Part shown: in pieces, positions 54,873 through 64,000 of the stretch
Layout of the letters: the number at the start of each line of letters is the position of its first letter
How positions within the stretch are numbered: the first letter of the stretch is position 1
NCBI GenBank assembly: GCA_036873755.1
Contig: JAVTVY010017460.1
Span: forward strand, 1 to 64,000
Reading direction: 5' to 3'
Length of the DNA stretch: 64,000 bases
From: Hanleya hanleyi
Lineage: Eukaryota > Mollusca > Polyplacophora > Lepidopleurida > Hanleyidae
Notes under the pieces: generated by a model
Told to the model about the DNA's origin: nothing
The model's database searches: none
Seen by the model: only the letters and a program-made list of their open reading frames with translations
Program-made: the position numbers and the translations under genes

Positions 54873-57206
54873 GATGTGGGCCATTTCCATGAAAATGTAC
54901 AAATAACGGTAAAGACATTTATTTTTTTTTACCTTTCGTTCATTCTACATTTTACAGCCAGAGATTTGCATGGAAATTCCAGATGATTAAACATTTTAAA
55001 GTTTTTCTCTATTATGAAATGTCTATTTTGGCAAAGGTAACCGCCTTAGAAGATTAAATTTTCAAATCTGATAAGAATTTGTCTTTGCCGTTATCGTTGC
55101 CAATGCACTTTGTAGGTTACCAATTTTTAAACAATACAATATTTAATGTAAAAAAAAATAATAAAAAATTCTGTTAGATACTATTATGTAAAATATATCA
55201 GAACAAAAGACCAGTTTATTTCACATAATATTACAAAAACCTTGGGTTTATTAAACTGTCTAACTCTTTGCCATTTTTCTGGAAAGTTCAGCACAAGAAA
55301 TGTCATTTCTAGGGCACCACTTCCATTGCTAAAGTACCTTGATGTGGGCAGCCATTTTCCCTCCTAGGCTCCAGCCTTGTGGCAACAGAGAACATGTTTT
55401 ATACAAATTTGGAAAAAAAGACTGTGTCACAATATTCGTCTGTCTTTACAGTTAGTGAGGTATGTCAGTTAATAAGTTATTTATGACTGTTATCAAACAA
55501 AGCGTAAGAAATCTATAATTTAATGTATACAGGCCTTTTTCATGAAAATGTACAAGTGATGGCAAAGACAAATCTAAAATTAAATTTGTGCAGTTTGGCT
55601 ACCAAAATGAAATTATTCAAGACCGTTTAGGCCACAAAGACTGTTTTCCTATCTGCCAAGCTAGCGACACTGTACTTAACCCCCGAAAAAGGCTTTTTTC
55701 CATTCTAGCCCATGTTATTTTCAAGAGGTAAAGGAAATGACTTACTGGTAACGGTAAAGACTAACCAGTTAGTTTGTTAATGAAAGTCAAGTTGCCTTTT
55801 TTCTAAACATTCTTTTGATATTTTTCTGGTTCCAAGAAAATTGATAAGCAGAATGTCACTTCAATTTTTTCAATAACTGTGTTACTTGACCAAGATTTTT
55901 TTGTCTTCACCGTTAAATTCCTGTATTCCATGGCATTTATAATGGTAAAGACTAGTTTGAGTAATGGTAAAGACAGATTATATCAGCATGAGGCCGGCTG
56001 AACTGGATTTGTGTGTCTTTCATGATGAATTTATCTTGATATACACTTTTAGATTTCTTGTGCCTTGTTTGGTAACAATCATAATTAAGTTAACTGATAT
56101 CACTCAGTAATGGTAAAGACAGACAATAAGTGCGACACACACTAATTTTTGTAACTTTGTAGAAAACATGTGCTCTGTTGCCACAAGGCCGGACGGAAAA
56201 TGGCTGTCCTGTTACATTTAACAATGGCAGTGGGGCTCTCTATATGATATTTCTTGTGCTAAATTTCTTGAAACAACTTTTCTGGTAATGGTAAGACATA
56301 TCAAGATGTGAAATGAACAGGACTTTATATCCTCATATGTTTTACAAAATAGTATCCAACAGAAAGGTTCTCTTTATTAAGTACTGTGTTGTTTAAAAAT
56401 TATTAACTTTCAAACTGCATTTACAATGGTACCATAATGGCAAAGATAAATTCATTTTCAGATTTGAACATGTAATCTTTCAAAGCAGTTATCTTTGTCA
56501 AAATAGACATTTTACAACAGAGAAAAACTATTGAATGTTTAATCATGTGAGATTTCCAAGAAATCTCTGGCTGTAAAATGTGAATGAAAAAAATGTGAAG
56601 ATAAAATTGTCTTTAGCGTTATTTGTACATTTTCATGAAAATGGCCCATACCAAGAAAAATTCTCCATGGAAGACACACTGATCCAGTTCAGCCTGCCTC
56701 ACACTGACATAATCTATCTTTACCGTTATTCAGACTTGTCTTTATCGTTACAAAATGCCATAACCATGATAAGGGTAATGACAAGAATATAACCGTAAGG
56801 ACAAAATAATTTTGTTGCCAACTACACGTAACACAATTATTGAGAAAATTGAAAGTGATATTCTGATTATCAATTTTCTTGGAACTTCGAAAACAGCAAA
56901 AGAATGTTCAGCAAAAGGCAGCCTGACTATTACGAGTTTTTTGCCAGTAAAACTAACTGACTGGTTAAAAGAAAATGGTCATGAACTCAATGTCTTTACC
57001 GTTACAAATATGTCTTTTCCGTTATGTCTTCACTATCACCTGGCAATAACATGGGCTGGAATGGGTAAAAATATTTCTAGCCATGTTTGTGGGGTTAGGT
57101 ACAGTGACTCTAGCTTGGTTGCTAAAAAGGTCTTTCCAAACTGCACGAATTAAATTTTGGATTTGTCTTTACCGTTATTTGTACATTTTTATGAAAATGG
57201 CCCAGG
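54873..57206. repeat. Inverted-repeat region filled with a TAATGGTAAAGACA motif
   Basis: 54873-55045 (GGGCCATTTCCATGAAAATG, TACAAATAACGGTAAAGACA) is mirrored by 56475-56650, and its outer end again near 57163-57206. In between, the motif AAYGGTAAAGACA and variants occurs at least 14 times: forward to about 56440, reverse (TGTCTTTACCGTTA) from about 56613 on. The frames here are translations of the repeat. Confidence 0.65.
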
Positions 57207-58545
57207 TCTCGATTGAAACTCAATGTCTGTTTATTATCGAGTTGGAGGGCCTTATAAGCATGGAATGAGATGCAGGTATTCTTTGTTCCGTTCAGAAGTA
57301 AACATGACAAATTCAACAATGGAATATAACCTGTCGTAATCATATCAAATACATGTAAATCTCTACCTTCGTGAACAAAATGTAGTGCCTATCCATCATG
57401 TCCATGCGGACTAATTCCGGCAACAACTCAAATAGCGCGAACTTTCGATTGCATTGAACTTGGCGAAAATGGTTTAAGTATCAGAAAGGTCCAGTGCGCT
57501 TGCCCCACTTAAAAAAATCGATAACACGTTATCCGATAGTGTGGGGGGACTTGAGGGGTTTCGTTAACTGTCACGTGAAAAAGTTCATGATAAAGCACCC
57601 TAAATAGTAGGCTTACACTCCACAAGTGAAGAAAAACAGAAGAGCTGCCTTTGTACATCGTAAAACTATACAAAGATAGCATGATTTAGTTTTCGATGCT
57701 GTATTATACTTGAAACGTGTCCCCATCTTTGGATGTTCTCCTAGAAGTAAATACTACATTCAAACGACCATATAAAGTTGCAGTTACCAGGCCAAACATG
57801 TTCTGGTGACATAGCACGTGACCACAACATGTTAAAGGAAAGGTTCGGGTATGATAAAGCTATATTTCAACTGAAAGAGCTGGTCAAATGGTATTCAACT
57901 GTATTTTTTCTTTATTTTTGGAATTTATCTGAACACAGAAATAGTTAACCAAATGCTGTGATACCGTAAAATCTACCAAACTCCAGGACAGCGCCATTGT
58001 ATTGTCACATGACCTATTTTAGCCAATAGGAGTAAAAGTATGTAAAACAGTGTGACGTAAGCGGAAGGCAGAAAATATGAAGGCAGCATGTAGCTGCGTG
58101 TGTTGAGGTGCAAGTTTGACGGTGTAAAAATTGGCAAGAATTACTTCAAATATTTATAGCTCATACCATTTTCATTTCTAGTTGCCAGAGCGCGGCTTTG
58201 TCCGCTCTCCCCAATCAGCGAAGACACTCGATCTGTCCCGTAAGCCGTCAGTAGTAGGTAAACCGCAAATTGAGTCCTTTTTATGCAAATTAGGGGCTTC
58301 ATGGGGCTGCTCTCGTCCAATCAGAATCGAGTATTTTGTCACGTGACTGACCTTTCCCACCTCCAGCACAGAAGAGTTCCAATCTAGGGGGCGGTAACTC
58401 TGGGTCACTATAGTTCCGGAAAACTTTGACCTTTGTATTCTTCCGCGGTGATGCGGTCTGGCGGTGATGCGGTCGGGGAAGAAAGCTTCCGCGGAGAAAA
58501 AGTAGTCCCCAAAATTTAAATACGCTGCATGGTTCCATTGGGCCG
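57207..58545. other. No supported gene
   Basis: Mostly unique sequence, with a CACGTGAC motif near 57811 and again near 58339, an AGCCAATAGG (CCAAT) near 58022, and a GCGGTGATGCGGTC direct repeat near 58446-58475. It could be promoter-proximal to a gene outside the readable evidence. Confidence 0.4.
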
Positions 58546-58550
58546 AGATA

Positions 58551-58664
58551 TCCAAGATGGCGGCTCAACCGAGATGGCGGCTCAACCAAGATGGCGACAA
58601 AGATGGCGGATCCAAGATGGCGAACAAGATGGCGTCTCCAAGATGGAGGCTCCAAGATGGCGGC
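58551..58664 (+). repeat. Cluster of eight AAGATGGCGGC (YY1-like) motifs
   Basis: CCAAGATGGCGG and close variants recur eight times in about 115 bases. The core matches the YY1 site. No coding frame or transcript is evident next to it. Confidence 0.7.
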
Positions 58665-59739
58665 ATGCCAGGGAAAAACCCCAGTACATGTCTGGACATG
58701 TCCAAAGGTCACGCCTATATTTCAATTACATGACATAATACTTACTATGCATGTATTTAATTATTTTCTATATTGCCTGGTACATGCATTATAATAGCCT
58801 TTGGCGAAAATTTAAATTATTACCTTCTTAGTACATATTAATGTTAATTATAAAACGAGTTCAATTTGCAGAATGTAAACAAACACACACATTCTGGAGC
58901 CTCACTAACACAGCCCGCATTGTTTACTTTTGGTGTTTTATCGTCTGCCGGTAATTTTGACATCGTTTTGACAAGGCAATTCCAGACCCCCCTACGGATA
59001 TGTTTGTAAGTTTAACCCATTTATAAATTTTCTACTGAAAATTCCTGTAGGAAATAGGAAGTACACATAAAAGAGAACACTGTCCTGACGTAAGAAGTTT
59101 GTACGTTTCATATTTACGGAGAAATAGATTTTTATATTTGAGTCGGCTTTTCGCGCAGACCATAGTAGCCTATACTAAAACAGCTGTCAACTTCGTTTTA
59201 CTGCGTTACAAAAAGTGCTCGAATGAACTATTTCTAAATTATTTCATGACGAATCCTCCTAAGGTTAGAAAGTATATATATTTTATGATTTAGTCATGAA
59301 GTGTCGGCATGTAAGACGTTCGGATTGTTGAGATATTAATTTAACCTTGCATCCAATGAAAAGTGAGATGGGTATGTATATGCAATTCAATTGATACGAA
59401 TTCCCTGTATCAAGCGGGACCAGTTTGTACAAAGGAAAAATGGCGGTCACACAACGTCTGCCGACCGACAGAGTATCACGTCATGGGGAACTTAGATGTG
59501 GTCTTCCGTGGTATGAATTACATATAACTGAATGTTTGATATAATTTTGCTTGGTAGAATCACTTGCAAAAGGGTAAAACACATCGGTACACGGCTGTTT
59601 TGTATAACAAAATGGTGTCTAGAGCCAATTCACCACCAATTCCCCGGATAAAAGTAACTTTCATACCACAACGCCATCTGTACATTATAGCGCCATCTGT
59701 ACATTATGACGCAAGGGAGACAACTCGGACTATAGTGGG
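58665..59739. other. No supported gene; junction to element C not resolved
   Basis: Unique AT-rich DNA. CGCCATCTGTACATTATAG/A is duplicated at about 59670-59710. Similarity to Polinton subterminal repeats begins near 59740; no AGTAGTAG terminus is visible. Confidence 0.4.
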
Positions 59740-59749
59740 CTATAGGCTC

Positions 59750-60470
59750 ATACGGGGTGGACATTTTGAGGTCTAGGTGAGGCCCTAGTGAACCGATGAT
59801 GTCGGTTGAGGTCTTATTTTGAAGCTTATAGAGCATCCGACTGGACTAGTGAGTTGTTTATTTTCAATAGTCTGCGCATGCGCGGACAGGCCGTATTATG
59901 GAAATAGCCGTTTGAGGCCTAGGCGGGCCCCTAGTGGGCCGATGGAGTCTTGTGAGGTATCCATATAAAGCATACGTGAGGGAGTATCCAGCGGGTTGGC
60001 TGAAACGTGCAACTGACGTCATTCTGCGCATGCGCTGTAGACCGAGACTATGGAAGTACACGTTTTGGGGCCTAGAGGGGCCACTATTCGTCCAACTGGG
60101 TCGAGTGAGGTATCATTGTAAAGCAGTGGTGAGGGAGCATCCGCCTGGTCTAGTATGATGTGAGAATGACGTCATTCTGCGCATGCACAGTAGACAAATG
60201 TATGGAAATGGGCGTTTTGGGATCTAGGTGGACCACTAGTGGTCCTAGAGATGCTCTATTCTCAGTCCGAATGCGTCGTGTGAGGTGTCGTCTTGTAGTT
60301 CTCGGCGTGCAGACCTCGATTTGAGGGATATCCACAGCATCTGTGACGTCATTGGTGACGTCATCAGTACGAGTGATAGCGAAAGTGGACATTTTGGGGC
60401 AGTGAAGGAAGGTATTTGGTGTAGAGAGGGACCATGCGCGGTGCGAATGCGTCCTGGGAGGTGTCATCTT
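59750..60470. repeat. Subterminal NRF1/CRE repeats of element C
   Basis: About four units in reverse orientation relative to A. TGACGTCATTCTGCGCATGCGC near 60016-60036 and 60171-60188 repeats the CRE-NRF1 pairing; TGACGTCATTGGTGACGTCATC lies near 60346. Confidence 0.7.
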
Positions 60471-60479
60471 GTAGCAACG

Positions 60480-60690
60480 CCCGCCAACGCCAAGCTCAAT
60501 GCTTCAGCGCCCTGGTGAATTAGCTCAGAAGTTCTGATTTTCTAGATATTCCATGGAATTGTCATTAATTCATTGGATAATGCAGTGACGCCCGTCAAGG
60601 CTCGTAGTTACGCCTTAACGCTCTAGCATAGCGCATTGACGCCATGATATAGACCGGAGACAGAAAACAACAACAACAAGGATGACACAT
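60480..60690. repeat. Reversed GCGTTA/GTTGTT block
   Basis: Reverse complement of 4290-4640, including ATTCCATGGAAT, GCAGTGACGCCCGTCAA and ATATAGACCGGAGA followed by AACAACAACAAGGATGACAC. Confidence 0.65.
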
Positions 60691-60721
60691 GAGAAGAACA
60701 AGTTGTTTTTTTTTCATATAG

Positions 60722-60774
60722 TTTATTTTTCCCTCCATCATAACATACCCATGCTGGGGGAGCCGCGTTGGGTA
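60722..60774 (-). terminator. Conserved hairpin plus AATAAA of the zinc-finger gene in C
   Basis: On the minus strand TACCCAACGCGGCTCCCCCA closes with GCATGGGTA (60746-60774). AATAAA follows at 60722-60727. It matches 4199-4251. Confidence 0.5.
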
Positions 60775-60927
60775 TGTTCACAATTCAAGAAAGACTTTTG
60801 TCCAATAAGAGACCGCCATTTGGTCCTGCCATATTCGTTCTTGCTCGTTAGATGTATTCTTGTCCAATCAGAAGTCGCCATTTCAGAGAGTTCCTCCTTC
60901 GGTCATGTTCATTCTGAAACGTTTATT

Positions 60928-61501
60928 CTAATCATCGTCGCACAGGCCTGGATATTCGTCGGACAGCATGTCCTGAAACAGTTGTTTGCGCATTCTAATT
61001 GCATTTTCCAGGGCCTCGGTGGGTGGTAGCCCCCATATCCTCTTCCAAGTGACGCTTGGTCTTCATGATGGACCTGTGCGTGGGGTCCCCTTTCATTTCA
61101 AGCGGTAGTAAGGTATACTGTTCATAGATCGCCATGGCTGTTTTCCTGATGCGGGGCGCATTTGGGTGTACGTCTGTTGTAAGTTATCCTCTCAGGCGTC
61201 CTCGATTGCTTTCAGCGTGAGTATTGATAGCTGCTGTCACAATACGATCCCAGAAGGTAGGTTCTGCCTCAATTTCCTGGGCTGTAGGCTGACTATCTGA
61301 GGTCAAGCTCTCCATATCAGTAGATAGACTGTCAGCAATCTTGGATTCAGTATCAGTCGATGCACTCTCATCAATCTGTGTATCAGTATCTGCCTCAACG
61401 GGCTCCTCGGCGTCTTCAGTCCCATGTATATTTTTCTGGTGTCGCATCATATCGTAATGTCTGGTGAACGTGCGTTCACACTCAGAACAAATATAAGCCA
61501 T
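60928..61501 (-). pseudogene. Zinc-finger protein with the ATPase-type C-terminal module, frameshifted
   Basis: The ATG at 61501 opens MAYICSECERTFTRHYDMMR, one C2H2 finger, followed by an acidic Asp/Ser/Thr linker with repeats (ADSLSTDMES). The first frame stops at 61184. Two further open pieces on the same strand, in other frames, continue the protein: one with LEMKGDPTHRSIMKTKRHL (about 61030-61165) and one with EALENAIRMRKQLFQDMLSD ending CDDD-stop at 60928. These pieces match the C-terminal end of the ATPase at 61733-62935 (LLDKDPVHMEIERT, AIAQKKHLFERI), so the module is shared. At least two indels break the gene. TATA at 61548-61554 (minus). Confidence 0.6.
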
Positions 61502-61547
61502 GTTGACGGTTGAACATCGACTGGGCGTGTTTTGGGAATACGCTCGC

Positions 61548-61554
61548 TTTTATA
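61548..61554 (-). promoter_or_regulatory. TATA box of the zinc-finger gene in C
   Basis: TATAAAA on the minus strand, 47 bases before the ATG at 61501, the same spacing as in the A and B genes. Confidence 0.45.
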
Positions 61555-61559
61555 GACAG

Positions 61560-61732
61560 TAACGCCCATCAACGCTTAGCTCAACGCTTCAATGCCCTGG
61601 TGAATTGAATTAGCCCAGAAGCTCTGATTTCATGGAATTGACACCAATTCATCGAAATGCAGTGACGCCCGTCAATGCCCGTCGTCACGCCTTAACACTC
61701 GTCTCAACGCTTTAACACACTTTCGTAATGCT
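61560..61732. repeat. AACGCTTTAACAC-type spacer repeats
   Basis: Related to 4370-4640 and 60480-60660 (ATGCAGTGACGCCCGTCAA, CACGCCTTAACAC). It separates the ATPase stop from the next promoter. Confidence 0.5.
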
Positions 61733-62935
61733 TTAACGTTGTTTAATGATGCGTTCGAACAAATGTTTCTTTTGTGCTATTGCTCTGACATACGCCGCTT
61801 TCCAGTTCATGCCCGAGGTTTTCAACATCGACGCTGTTCTTTCAATTTCCATATGGACTGGGTCCTTATCCAACAATTTCATATGGGTCAGTAAGTCGGC
61901 ATACTGCTGACGTAAAGCCCGTCGTAGTCTGGGTGCCAATCTGTTATGGGCTAAAATTGCGGCTTCCTCTTTCGAATACCCTTTGCGTTGAAACTTGTTT
62001 TCTGTGACCAACATCCCGCCCATCTCGGCGTCCATACTTTCTTTGAACAAATCCTTCCATAGCCTCGAGTTCACATTATGTCCTTCAACCTCGGGTTGGT
62101 CCTTCACGGTTGGGTGATATTCCGGGACTGGTGGTATGAAGAAGGCCCGCTGTACGGGGGTGGGTTGCTGCTTCACCAAATGTGGACTCTGTGGATGGTG
62201 TAGGGGCTGTGGTGATCCCTCGCCGGGTAGCAGATGGGTCGTCAGCCGGCGATCTTGGAGGGTATGGGCTTTTAAATCTACGAACAGGTAGCCGTACGGA
62301 CGACTTGTCGCTTCTTGAAACACCTGCATGAAATGGTCGATGTTCTGAGGATAAATTCGACTACCAAACACACGAATTTGTGCTCTGTCGATGGGGTTGA
62401 AGAACAACACAAAGTATTGGCAGTTCAAGACAATATCTCTGGACGCCTTCCCTTGGGGAAAGAGATTCTGGGTCAAATAGATGACGGACAGATTGCGATT
62501 ATGGGACCCTTTGGTGAATAGGTCGGCGATTTTCGAATTATCCTTGGCCGCACTGATCAGATCATCTAGCACTAGCACGTTGGTCTGCTCGGGGTCAAAG
62601 TAATACGGTTCGTCTATGTCATGAGGAATCCCTGGGACGAAACTCACATTCTGTAATCGCGTAGTTTCGTAGGCGGCCTGCCATTGGCTATAACACCAAA
62701 CAACACGTGTCGGAGCTGGGGTTGCCACATCTTCCTCTAAGAACTTCATTACCCAGGACGTCTTTCCACATGCCGTAGGGTCGCTCCCCATCATCGTATA
62801 GGGATGCTCTACTGCACTTGTTGGACCTATAGCGGGACTCGGCGGTGTCTCTTGGTTGTGTTTGCCTTGAATGTGCCTGAGCATACTATCGCGACGAGAA
62901 AAGGTTCTCTGACAGAACGTACACGTACACGACAT
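61733..62935 (-). CDS. Zinc finger fused to an A32/FtsK-HerA-like packaging ATPase, left copy, Walker A altered
   Basis: 400 residues from the ATG at 62935. A C2H2 finger (C5-x2-C8-x12-H21-x4-H26) is followed by the ATPase: P-loop PTACGKTS (53-60), VVWCYSQWQ, Walker B NVLVLDDL (about 115-122), FTKGSHNRNLSVIYLTQNLF and YGYLFVDLK. This is the pattern of the DNA-packaging ATPase of Polintons and adintoviruses (family from memory). A Pro-rich linker and a helical module (KEEAAILAHNRLAPRLRRAL, DKDPVHMEIERT) end the protein. The first Gly of the P-loop motif is Asp (D52), which should weaken or abolish nucleotide binding. The frame is otherwise intact. It mirrors the copy at 63573. Confidence 0.75.
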   Translation of the reverse strand: MSCTCTFCQRTFSRRDSMLRHIQGKHNQETPPSPAIGPTSAVEHPYTMMGSDPTACGKTSWVMKFLEEDVATPAPTRVVWCYSQWQAAYETTRLQNVSFVPGIPHDIDEPYYFDPEQTNVLVLDDLISAAKDNSKIADLFTKGSHNRNLSVIYLTQNLFPQGKASRDIVLNCQYFVLFFNPIDRAQIRVFGSRIYPQNIDHFMQVFQEATSRPYGYLFVDLKAHTLQDRRLTTHLLPGEGSPQPLHHPQSPHLVKQQPTPVQRAFFIPPVPEYHPTVKDQPEVEGHNVNSRLWKDLFKESMDAEMGGMLVTENKFQRKGYSKEEAAILAHNRLAPRLRRALRQQYADLLTHMKLLDKDPVHMEIERTASMLKTSGMNWKAAYVRAIAQKKHLFERIIKQR

Positions 62936-63572
62936 GTTGATCTATCGACCAATACATAAAGACTGATGAGGGACACATGTTCATTCTTATATGTACAGAC
63001 ACCACCGCCACCACCGTCAGCGCCCGGTGGTGGTGGTGGGAACTCCCGTGTGGCAGAACTCTTGGATCGGAGCTGTTGGAGCTCAAAGCCTGTGGAGCTC
63101 AGATCTCGGAAGTGACATTTGCACACGACCGGAACTGATCTTTGACCCTGGGTGCACCAGGTCTGTGTATGTGTGTGTGTGCCTGCGTACAATGACGTCA
63201 CTTCCGAGTAGCGCAGGGTCAAAGGTCACTTCCCTGGGTACTGTGGTTTTGCATCCGGGTCATCTTACATCCGGGTCCTCAAAAAATTGTGCGCCAGGGT
63301 CAAAGGTCAGTTCCGGTCACGTGAACGGAAGCGGAAGTGACCTCACAGAGGTCGTATGCAAATGTCACTTCCGAGATCTGAGCTCCACAGGCGTTGAGCT
63401 CCAAGAGCTCCGATCCAAGAGCTCTGCCACACGGGAGTTCCCACCACCACCACCGGGCGTTGACGCCCGTCAATGCCCGGTGGTGGCGGCGTTGGTGGTG
63501 GTGGTGGTGTCTGTATATATAAGAATGAACATGTGTCCCTCATCAGTCTTTATGTATGGTCAACAGATCAAC
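62936..63572. promoter_or_regulatory. Bidirectional promoter palindrome between the two ATPase copies
   Basis: The right half carries GGGTCAAAGGTCA (about 63297-63309), TCACGTGA, GGAAGCGGAAGTGA, ATGCAAAT (about 63356-63363), GAGCTC-rich arms, GGTGGT repeats and TATATATAAG (63514-63523), 50 bases before the ATG. The left half mirrors it but lacks the E-box/ETS part (GCACACGACC joins directly to CGGAACTGATCTTTGACCC). The middle (63130-63290) has GT repeats, ATGACGTCACTTCC and repeated ATCCGGGT. Confidence 0.55.
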
Positions 63573-64000
63573 ATGTCGTGTACGTGTACGTTCTGTCAGA
63601 GAACCTTTTCTCGTCGCGATAGTATGCTCAGGCCCATTCAAGGCAAACACAACCAAGAGACACCGCCGAGTCCCGCTATAGGTCCAACAAGTGCAGTAGA
63701 GCATCCCTATACGATGAAGGTGAGCGGCCCTATGGCATGTGGAAAGACGTCCTGGGTAATGAAGTTCTTAGAGGAAGATGTGGCAACCCCAGCTCCGACA
63801 CGTGTTGTTTGGTGTTATAGCCAATGGCAGCCCGCCTACGAAACTACGCGATTACAGAATGTGAGTTTCGTTCCAGGAATTCCTCACGACATAGACGAAC
63901 CCTATTACTTCGATTCCGAGCAGACCAACGTGGTAGTGCTCGATGATCTGATGACTGCGGCCAAGGACAATTCGAAAATCGCCGACCTATTCACCAAAGG
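63573..64000 (+). CDS. Zinc finger fused to a packaging ATPase, right copy, runs off the window
   Basis: Open from the ATG at 63573 to the window end (142 codons). Same architecture as 61733-62935. Here the P-loop keeps its first Gly (SGPMACGKTS), and Walker B reads NVVVLDDL. The N-terminal finger is damaged instead: the first zinc-binding His is Pro (MLRPIQGKH). The two mirror copies therefore carry different lesions. Whether the rest is intact cannot be seen. Confidence 0.7.
   Translation, partial: MSCTCTFCQRTFSRRDSMLRPIQGKHNQETPPSPAIGPTSAVEHPYTMKVSGPMACGKTSWVMKFLEEDVATPAPTRVVWCYSQWQPAYETTRLQNVSFVPGIPHDIDEPYYFDSEQTNVVVLDDLMTAAKDNSKIADLFTK

Larger units (their letters stand above)
59740..64000. 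mobile_element. Element C: left part of a Polinton-related element with mirrored ATPase genes
   Basis: From about 59740 the sequence is the reverse complement of the subterminal repeat family of A and B (GAGGTCTTATTTTGAAGC, TCTGCGCATGCGC near 59872, 60029 and 60176, TGACGTCATT). Then come the reversed GCGTTA/GTTGTT block, the 3' hairpin, a zinc-finger gene relic and two divergent ATPase copies. The left terminus seems lost and the right end is outside the window. Confidence 0.7.

Noticed and set aside
56580..57153. Open frames of 70-113 codons
   Set aside because: They lie in the repeat region with the TGTCTTTACCGTTA motif and have no domain or splice context.
59564..59740. Left terminus of element C
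   Set aside because: No AGTAGTAG-type end or matching duplication is visible; similarity to the subterminal repeats simply starts near 59740.

Overview
The window looks like genomic DNA of a marine mollusc, most likely a gastropod. This is inferred from: spliced genes with GT-AG introns and AATAAA signals; a tandem C2H2 zinc-finger gene; CR1-type LINEs; a long GACCTTGACC repeat element ending in a GGAC-rich tail and TATACGCCCG-type inverted ends; and a short interspersed repeat (two copies) of a kind I associate with abalone-like gastropods. No species can be named from the sequence alone.

Layout. 1-7032: right part of a Polinton-related element (A), entering from outside the window, with a 3.5 kb palindrome carrying mirrored zinc-finger genes, then subterminal repeats and an end in ...CTACTACT. 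7033-10395: unique DNA with tandem repeats. 10402-22037: a complete 11.6 kb element (B) with 5'-AG...CT-3' ends, a perfect 6-bp target duplication (GGTGAC), 1.4 and 1.9 kb terminal inverted repeats made mostly of a ~154-bp satellite, a relic of a spliced BEN-domain gene, and a palindrome with four decayed zinc-finger gene copies. 22044-26113: a two-exon C2H2 zinc-finger host gene (minus strand) with decayed extra fingers and a SINE-like insertion behind it. 27793-29775: molluscan GACCTTGACC element. 31398-38556: a CR1-group LINE with ORF1 and ORF2, one stop in ORF2. 39843-43343: a 3.5 kb element with inverted ends. 44710-47230: tandem array. 47620-51054: second LINE with two frameshifts. 51285-57206: fold-back and nested inverted-repeat elements, one with a 9-bp target duplication. 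59740-64000: left part of a third Polinton-related element (C) with a zinc-finger gene relic and two mirrored copies of an A32/FtsK-like packaging ATPase.

How the parts relate. In A, B and C every recognisable protein starts with one to three C2H2 fingers, whatever follows (packaging ATPase, a domain resembling the N-terminal part of Polinton polymerase proteins, or a small C-terminal module also present in the ATPase). The genes sit in divergent mirror-image pairs around a shared compact control block (DR1, E-box, ETS, octamer motifs), have TATA boxes close to the ATG, and several end in a conserved hairpin plus AATAAA. The subterminal repeats carry NRF1-like palindromes next to CRE motifs. 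I see no capsid protein, protease, integrase or polymerase catalytic domain in the window, so B is non-autonomous, and A and C can be judged only in part.
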